A stretch of 29,609 bases of DNA, from NCBI GenBank assembly GCA_036661515.1, contig JAVWYO010000019.1, forward strand, positions 1 to 29,609, in the 5' to 3' direction. Made by a program: the position numbers and the translations under genes. The notes beneath the pieces are model-generated. The model was given only the letters and a program-made list of their open reading frames with translations. It had not been told where the DNA came from and did no database searches. This DNA comes from HGM05232 sp036661515. GTDB lineage: Bacteria; Bacteroidota; Bacteroidia; Bacteroidales; Muribaculaceae. Of the stretch, positions 25,286 to 29,609 are shown in pieces (the first letter of the stretch is position 1; the number at the start of each line of letters is the position of its first letter).

Positions 25286-25975
25286 ATGCAGGCATCAATT
25301 CTTGTCGTTGAAGACGATCGCCGAATGGCAGAACTCATTAGGCGAGGGCTGGAAGAAAATAATTATAACGTTACCATCATTGCCGACGGGGCTGAGGGGC
25401 TTTCTCTTGCTCGTGAACGATGCTTTGACTTGGTGATAACCGATATTATTTTACCGTCGCTTAGTGGATTGGAGCTTTGCAAAAAGCTGAAATATTTTAA
25501 CGAGTTAAATCCTGTGATTATGCTCACTGCTTTAGGTACGACAGATGACAAAGTCGATGGATTTGATGCTGGAGCTGATGATTACATGGTGAAACCTTTT
25601 GAAATGCGAGAGCTGATTGCTCGTATTCATGCTTTGCTAAAACGAAGTGCCTCGCGCCCATCAAATGATATTTTGCGTTTTGCTGATTTAGAATTAGACC
25701 TACGTACAAAGATTGTTAAGCGTAATGAAATGGAGCTTAATTTAACCCCAAAAGAATTTAGCTTGCTGGCATATATGATGGCAAATAATGGCAGAGTATT
25801 ATCGAAGAGTGAAATTGCAGAGAAGGTGTGGGATATGAAGTTTGATAGTGGAACTAATTTTATAGAGGTGTATATAAGCTATCTAAGGCGAAAGGTGGAT
25901 AAGGGTTTTGAGCGTAAACTTATCCACACAAAGGCAGGAATGGGATTTATACTAAAAGAGAGCCATGAAAATTAA
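25286..25975 (+). CDS. OmpR/PhoB-family response regulator
   Basis: 229 residues. The receiver domain (about 1-120) has the acidic pocket Glu9-Asp10-Asp11, the phospho-acceptor Asp53 in LVITDIILP, the switch Thr81 and the conserved Lys103 in MVKPF. The C-terminal winged-helix DNA-binding domain (about 128-226) contains LTPKEFSLLAYMMANNGRVLSKSEI and the late VYISYLRRKVDKG. It is a DNA-binding regulator controlled by phosphorylation. The histidine kinase gene starts 11 bases before its end. A set of 11-bp repeats lies right behind the kinase gene and may be its target; this is inference. Confidence 0.95.
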   Translation: MQASILVVEDDRRMAELIRRGLEENNYNVTIIADGAEGLSLARERCFDLVITDIILPSLSGLELCKKLKYFNELNPVIMLTALGTTDDKVDGFDAGADDYMVKPFEMRELIARIHALLKRSASRPSNDILRFADLELDLRTKIVKRNEMELNLTPKEFSLLAYMMANNGRVLSKSEIAEKVWDMKFDSGTNFIEVYISYLRRKVDKGFERKLIHTKAGMGFILKESHEN

Positions 25976-27335
25976 AACTAAACTTTCGCTCCTATTTTCA
26001 TTAATTTTTGGAGTTATTTTGATGATATTTATCATTGGAATATACCATTTTTATAGTAATAAGTGTCATAGCGACTACTTCGAGAATTTGCATCTACATG
26101 CAGCTGTTAAGGTGGATTTAATCGATGGCGAGACAATTGACCCCGAAATATTCCATTTACTCTATGAGAATGCTCCTATTAATTATGAGCCACAAGTAGC
26201 TATTTATGGAACCAACGGGGTAATCGTCTATCATGATAAGAAAAGTTCACTACCACAAGAGGAGAAACAGAAAATATTAAATCAGATACGCCAACAAGGG
26301 GAATGCAAAATATGGAATGGAGAAAGGCAGATATTTGGTTTCCTCATTGAGGGTAACAAAGGTGACTATATCGTTACCGCATCGGGATATGATGCCGACG
26401 GATTTGCTCAACTAAAATTGTTGCGTACTGTTTTGGGCATTGCATATATTATTGTAATGTTTTGCATAGTATTAGTATTGCGACTTTTCATTAAGCAGGC
26501 TTTCCACCCAGTAACACAAATGATAGAAAAGGTAAACGATATTACAAATTCAGAGAAGCTAAATATTCGCCTTAACGAGGGTAATAGAAAAGATGAACTG
26601 TCGGAGCTTGCAATAACATTTAATGAGATGCTTGCACAACTGGAAACATCTTTTGAGGCACAAAAAGAATTTGTATATAACATCTCACACGAACTACGCA
26701 CACCTCTATCAGCAATAATTACAGAACTTGAACTATCGAAAGCAGAAAAAGGGACAGAGCACGACTATGAGAAAGCTATTGAACGTGCTTTATCTGACGC
26801 GCAACGGCTTGCTAAGCTCTCAACGAGCCTTCTCGACATGGCAAAGACAAACTATCGCACATCGGAAATAGCAATGCACGAAATGCGCATTGATGAGTTA
26901 CTGATTGAGGTGTGTAGGAAAATTCAGAAATCAGAACCGAGTTATAATATTCATCTCATATTTGACAACGACAGCTATGAAGATGATTTATTTATTTCAC
27001 TTCTTGGAAACGAATATCTGCTAAGTGTTGCTTTTGGTAATATTATTGACAACGGCTGTAAATATTCGACAGATAAAACGTGCGAAGTGCATATATCATA
27101 TAAAGATAGCCAAATAAATATTAGGATAGTAGATCACGGTATAGGCATTACCGCCGAAGACCAGCCGTTCATCTTCACACCATTCTTTAGAGGTAGTAAC
27201 AAGGCGTTTGCTTTGGGAAATGGGATAGGATTGGCTCTTACACATAAAATCATTGAGATTCATGGAGGGAGCATCGTTTTACAATCAGATGCTGGGCTAA
27301 CTACATTCACAATTTCTCTAAAAAACCTTCTCTAA
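25965..27335 (+). CDS. Sensor histidine kinase
   Basis: 456 residues. Membrane segments at about 8-28 and 155-176 enclose a periplasmic sensor of about 125 residues. A HAMP domain (about 177-230) leads to the HisKA helix with the phospho-accepting His242 in VYNISHELRTPLSA. The HATPase_c domain has an N box (NIIDNGCKY, 359-367), a G1 box (DHGIGI, 390-395) and a G2 box (GNGIGLAL, 418-425). It phosphorylates the response regulator encoded just upstream, with which it overlaps. The periplasmic domain has no motif I recognise, so the signal is unknown. The layout is like the CusS/QseC class. Confidence 0.95.
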   Translation: MKIKTKLSLLFSLIFGVILMIFIIGIYHFYSNKCHSDYFENLHLHAAVKVDLIDGETIDPEIFHLLYENAPINYEPQVAIYGTNGVIVYHDKKSSLPQEEKQKILNQIRQQGECKIWNGERQIFGFLIEGNKGDYIVTASGYDADGFAQLKLLRTVLGIAYIIVMFCIVLVLRLFIKQAFHPVTQMIEKVNDITNSEKLNIRLNEGNRKDELSELAITFNEMLAQLETSFEAQKEFVYNISHELRTPLSAIITELELSKAEKGTEHDYEKAIERALSDAQRLAKLSTSLLDMAKTNYRTSEIAMHEMRIDELLIEVCRKIQKSEPSYNIHLIFDNDSYEDDLFISLLGNEYLLSVAFGNIIDNGCKYSTDKTCEVHISYKDSQINIRIVDHGIGITAEDQPFIFTPFFRGSNKAFALGNGIGLALTHKIIEIHGGSIVLQSDAGLTTFTISLKNLL

Positions 27336-27374
27336 TGATTTTCTAATATTTTTATAATAGATTTCTAAGTCCAA
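27328..27374 (+). promoter_or_regulatory. Four tandem 11-bp near-repeats, candidate response-regulator operator
   Basis: TCTAA (or TATAA) recurs at 27331, 27342, 27353 and 27364, exactly every 11 bases, each preceded by TT or TC. The set starts at the stop codon of the kinase gene and ends about 19 bases before the -7 box at 27393, so it covers the -33 region. Direct repeats at 11-base spacing are how OmpR/PhoB-type regulators bind. Confidence 0.45.
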
Positions 27375-27392
27375 TAATGCTGGTTATGCTAT

Positions 27393-27400
27393 TATCTTTG
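27393..27400 (+). promoter_or_regulatory. Promoter -7 box for the small cationic protein
   Basis: TATCTTTG matches TAnnTTTG and lies 60 bases before the ATG at 27460. There is no TTTG at -33; the phased repeats occupy that position, as in an activator-dependent promoter. Confidence 0.55.
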
Positions 27401-27459
27401 ACACGTCGAAGAGACAATAATATAACAATTAAACAGTGCATTAAATCAAAATTACAATT

Positions 27460-27684
27460 ATGAAGAAATTGATGCTAAGTATTGCGTTTATCGCAGCTAT
27501 GATGATGGGAAGTACAGTTTACGCACAAACAACCCCTGCAAAAAAAGAAGTAAAGAAAGAACAAACAGCTACAGTGAAGAAAGATGCAAAGAAATGCAAG
27601 AAAGAAGCTACTACATGTTGCGAAAAGAAAGCAGAAAAAGCTACTCCAGCAACTACAACCCCTGCTCCTAAGAAGAAAAAATAA
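27460..27684 (+). CDS. Small secreted Lys/Cys-rich protein of unknown function
   Basis: 74 residues. A strong signal peptide (about 1-22, ending VYA before Gln) precedes a mature part of about 52 residues with 17 Lys, 3 Cys (one single and a Cys-Cys pair) and many Ala, Thr and Pro, and almost no hydrophobic residues. It should be highly basic and unfolded or metal-dependent, and located in the periplasm or outside. I do not recognise a family; similar low-complexity Lys/Ala/Thr proteins occur in Bacteroidetes. The gene follows the histidine kinase by 124 bases, has its own promoter box preceded by 11-bp repeats, and ends at a strong terminator. It may be a target of the two-component system. 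Confidence 0.8.
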   Translation: MKKLMLSIAFIAAMMMGSTVYAQTTPAKKEVKKEQTATVKKDAKKCKKEATTCCEKKAEKATPATTTPAPKKKK

Positions 27685-27722
27685 TATCTTGCCAATTGTG
27701 GCACATGTTTCTTAATCGTGGG

Positions 27723-27754
27723 AAAAGCTACTCAGTGACTGAGTAGCTTTTTTT
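27723..27754 (+). terminator. Intrinsic terminator of the small secreted protein
   Basis: AAAAGCTACTCAGT (27723-27736) and ACTGAGTAGCTTTT (27738-27751) are 14-base perfect arms around a single G, followed by more T up to 27754. Confidence 0.9.
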
Positions 27755-27775
27755 GAGTGCATATCTCAAAACTAA

Positions 27776-27808
27776 TAAAGGCTATTTCCGCATAGGAAAT
27801 AGCCTTTA
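27776..27808 (-). terminator. Hairpin after gapA
   Basis: TAAAGGCTATTTCC (27776-27789) pairs perfectly with GGAAATAGCCTTTA (27795-27808) around a five-base loop, 23 bases after the stop of the leftward gapA. The leftward tail is only weakly T-rich, but position and stability fit a terminator. Confidence 0.75.
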
Positions 27809-27830
27809 AAATATATGAAGCGGTTATTTA

Positions 27831-28841
27831 TTAACCGTTAATTTTCTTCATGTGAGCGATAAGATCAAGAACCTTGTTTGAATAACCTATTTCGTTATCA
27901 TACCAAGAAACAACCTTAACAAAAGTGTCAGTCAAAGCGATACCAGCCTTCTTGTCGAAGATAGATGTGCGAGCGTCACCAAGGAAGTCAGCTGATACAA
28001 CAGCATCTTCAGTGTAACCAAGAACACCTTTAAGTTCGCCTTCAGAAGCAGCCTTCATTGCAGCGCAAATTGCGTCGTAAGAAGCAGGCTTAACTAAGTT
28101 AACAGTAAGGTCAACAACCGAAACGTCAAGAGTAGGAACACGCATTGACATACCAGTTAATTTACCATTAAGTTCAGGAATTACTTTACCTACGGCTTTA
28201 GCAGCACCAGTTGAAGAAGGGATAATGTTGCCAGAAGCAGCACGACCACCGCGCCAGTCTTTCATAGAAGGACCGTCAACAGTTTTTTGAGTAGCAGTAG
28301 TAGAGTGAACAGTAGTCATAAGACCGTCAGCGATACCGAAGTTGTCATTAAGTACTTTAGCGATAGGAGCTAAACAGTTAGTAGTACAAGAAGCGTTAGA
28401 AACGAATTTAGTACCCTTAACATAAGCATCTAAGTTAACACCACAAACAAACATTGGGGTATCATCTTTAGAAGGAGCTGACATAACAACGTACTTAGCA
28501 CCAGCGTCGATGTGACCTTGAGCTTTGTCCTTAGAAAGGAAAAGACCTGTAGATTCAACAACATATTCAGCACCAATTGCGTCCCATTTAAGGTCAGCAG
28601 GATTGCGTTCAGCTGTTACGCGGATAACGTTACCGTTAACGATAAGTTGGCTTTTTTCAAGATTGTAATCAACAGTACCGTCAAATTGACCGTGCATTGT
28701 GTCATACTTAAGCATATAAGCCATGTAATCAACTGGAAGAAGGTCGTTGATACCAACTACTTCGATGTCTTTTCTTTCTGTAGAGGCACGGAAAACGAAT
28801 CTACCGATACGTCCGAAACCATTAATACCTACTTTAATCAT
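27831..28841 (-). CDS. gap: Glyceraldehyde-3-phosphate dehydrogenase, type I
   Basis: 336 residues with an ATG at 28841. The NAD-binding start is VGINGFGRIGR (4-14), with Asp33 in INDL, typical of NAD preference. The active site SNASCTTNCLAP holds the catalytic Cys152, with His179 in TTVHS. The C-terminal WYDNEIGYSNK is conserved. It catalyses the phosphorylating oxidation of glyceraldehyde-3-phosphate in glycolysis. Its base composition is more G/C-rich and its codon use more uniform than in the neighbours, as expected for a highly expressed gene. The leader between the likely promoter and the ATG is unusually long, about 165 bases. Confidence 0.97.
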   Translation of the reverse strand: MIKVGINGFGRIGRFVFRASTERKDIEVVGINDLLPVDYMAYMLKYDTMHGQFDGTVDYNLEKSQLIVNGNVIRVTAERNPADLKWDAIGAEYVVESTGLFLSKDKAQGHIDAGAKYVVMSAPSKDDTPMFVCGVNLDAYVKGTKFVSNASCTTNCLAPIAKVLNDNFGIADGLMTTVHSTTATQKTVDGPSMKDWRGGRAASGNIIPSSTGAAKAVGKVIPELNGKLTGMSMRVPTLDVSVVDLTVNLVKPASYDAICAAMKAASEGELKGVLGYTEDAVVSADFLGDARTSIFDKKAGIALTDTFVKVVSWYDNEIGYSNKVLDLIAHMKKING

Positions 28842-29014
28842 ATTACTAAAAATTATTTGGTTAAAATTATTCCTATTTTAAAGGGATTATCACCGTTTAT
28901 AATATTAATTGCTATTTTCGTGAGTGTCAAAGTTCTAATGTCGCAGCTACTTAAAGAACCTATCAAATATCTTTCAAAAAAGTAAGTAGCAATCGACTAA
29001 GTTCTTTTGCGTTA

Positions 29015-29022
29015 CAAAAGTA
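29015..29022 (-). promoter_or_regulatory. Promoter -7 box for gapA
   Basis: Leftward TACTTTTG matches TAnnTTTG. It is the best box upstream of gapA and implies a leader of about 165 bases. Confidence 0.5.
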
Positions 29023-29076
29023 ATATTTTTTTTTGAATGAATGGTTGGAAAATTTAGAATAATGGAAAAATTTCCT

Positions 29077-29084
29077 TAATTTTG
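29077..29084 (+). promoter_or_regulatory. Promoter -7 box for mscL
   Basis: TAATTTTG matches TAnnTTTG, with TTTA at 29053-29056 twenty bases upstream as a near -33 element. The leader to the ATG at 29144 is about 53 bases. Confidence 0.55.
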
Positions 29085-29143
29085 AACAGTTAATGGTACG
29101 AGGTTGTAAAGTATGAATAAGTTTTACTAAAATAATAATACAA

Positions 29144-29575
29144 ATGAAAAGTAAATTTTTATCAGATTTTAAAGATTTTGCCATGAAAGGTAATGTTCTC
29201 GACATGGCAGTTGGTGTAATTATTGGTGCTGCATTTGGTAAGATAGTCAGCTCAATGGTAAATGACATCATAATGCCACTTATTGGCAAGTTGATAGGCG
29301 GAATTGATTTTACGTCGTTGCGATATGTAATTTCAGAAGCGTCGGTAGATGCAGCAGGCAAAGAGGTTGCCGAAGTTGCGCTAAGTTATGGAATGTTTAT
29401 TCAAAACACGATTGATTTCATAATCATAGCTTTTTGTATTTTCATATTTATTCGCTTGATAGGAAAACTTTCGCGAAAGAAAGTGGAAGAAGTAGCAACT
29501 CCTGCTCCAGCTGAGCCCTCAAATGAAGAAAAATTACTCACAGAAATTCGTGACTTATTAAAGAAACAACAATAA
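29144..29575 (+). CDS. mscL: Large-conductance mechanosensitive channel
   Basis: 143 residues, the normal length. The amphipathic N-terminus (KFLSDFKDFAMKGNVLDMAVG) leads into the pore helix with AVGVIIGAAFGKIVSSMVND and IIMPLIG (about 22-49), the strongest signature of MscL. A periplasmic loop follows, then the second membrane helix (about 85-107) and a charged cytoplasmic helix (EEKLLTEIRDLLKKQ) at the end, joined by an Ala/Pro/Glu linker. The channel opens under membrane tension to release solutes after osmotic downshock. It is divergent from gapA. Confidence 0.97.
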   Translation: MKSKFLSDFKDFAMKGNVLDMAVGVIIGAAFGKIVSSMVNDIIMPLIGKLIGGIDFTSLRYVISEASVDAAGKEVAEVALSYGMFIQNTIDFIIIAFCIFIFIRLIGKLSRKKVEEVATPAPAEPSNEEKLLTEIRDLLKKQQ

Positions 29576-29609
29576 TCATAGCGTCTTGATTAAAGCGAAG
29601 AGGAACGTC

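Larger units (their letters stand above)
28842..29143. other. Divergent control region of gapA and mscL
   Basis: About 300 bases with no gene. It holds the leftward box for gapA (29015-29022), the rightward box for mscL (29077-29084), and the long gapA leader, in which GTTCT and AGAAC segments (around 28930-28956) could pair. Confidence 0.6.

Noticed and set aside
28512..28985. Rightward open frame of 157 codons opposite gapA
   Set aside because: It lies mostly antisense to a clearly conserved gapA and its translation has no recognisable features.
1..29609. CRISPR array, transposon, phage or tRNA-based integration site
   Set aside because: I looked for spaced direct repeats, transposase or integrase signatures and tRNA cloverleaves and saw none.

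Overview
The window looks like a chromosomal segment of an AT-rich Bacteroidales bacterium. Three things point there. First, the gene families: a TPR protein paired with an outer-membrane barrel, a DUF4294 lipoprotein-like protein, a DUF4834 protein, a TGS/uridine-kinase fusion, and a GYF_2/CD225 protein next to DUF2752. Second, start regions lack strong Shine-Dalgarno sequences and are A/T-rich. Third, many genes are preceded by the Bacteroidetes -7 element TAnnTTTG. The genus cannot be fixed from the sequence; a gut lineage such as Muribaculaceae or a relative is a guess. I see no rRNA, tRNA, CRISPR array, transposase or phage structural gene.

Layout. 0.2-5.8 kb (minus strand): an outer-membrane beta-barrel gene directly behind a 1001-residue TPR gene, then a DUF4294 gene. 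5.9-10.7 kb (plus strand): a five-gene operon with overlapping ends for a CMP-activated nonulosonic (sialic/legionaminic-type) acid: LegB-like dehydratase, an ATP-grasp enzyme, NeuB/LegI synthase, NeuC/LegG 2-epimerase and NeuA/LegF cytidylyltransferase. No aminotransferase or acetyltransferase lies in this operon. 10.7-15.5 kb: nucleoside kinase (minus), Na/Pi symporter, rubrerythrin, and a Bor-like lipoprotein enclosed by two very long perfect hairpins. 15.6-18.6 kb: RluA-type pseudouridine synthase (minus), then psd-pssA for phosphatidylethanolamine, and DUF4834. 18.6-19.5 kb: periplasmic TPR protein (minus).

19.6-23.8 kb (plus strand): a tightly coupled glycan operon with a polytopic membrane protein, a GT4 and a GT2 glycosyltransferase, and a protein with GNGPSL and IYLAGAD motifs that resembles GT42 sialyltransferases or the Maf/DUF115 family. 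It is the best candidate in the window to use the CMP-nonulosonic acid made at 5.9-10.7 kb, although the two loci are about 9 kb apart. 23.8-24.8 kb (minus): GYF_2/CD225 and DUF2752 membrane proteins. A non-coding stretch follows with an orphan leftward terminator and a matching leftward promoter, a candidate small RNA or attenuated leader. 25.3-27.7 kb: an OmpR-type two-component system and, just behind it, a small secreted lysine/cysteine-rich protein. The promoter of this small protein is preceded by four tandem 11-bp near-repeats, the spacing expected for an OmpR/PhoB-type regulator. 27.8-29.6 kb: gapA (minus) and divergent mscL (plus).

The most interesting leads are the atypical nonulosonic acid operon with its ATP-grasp gene, its likely GT42/Maf-like partner, the two-component system with its phased repeats and cationic target, and the possible RNA at 24.86-25.1 kb.
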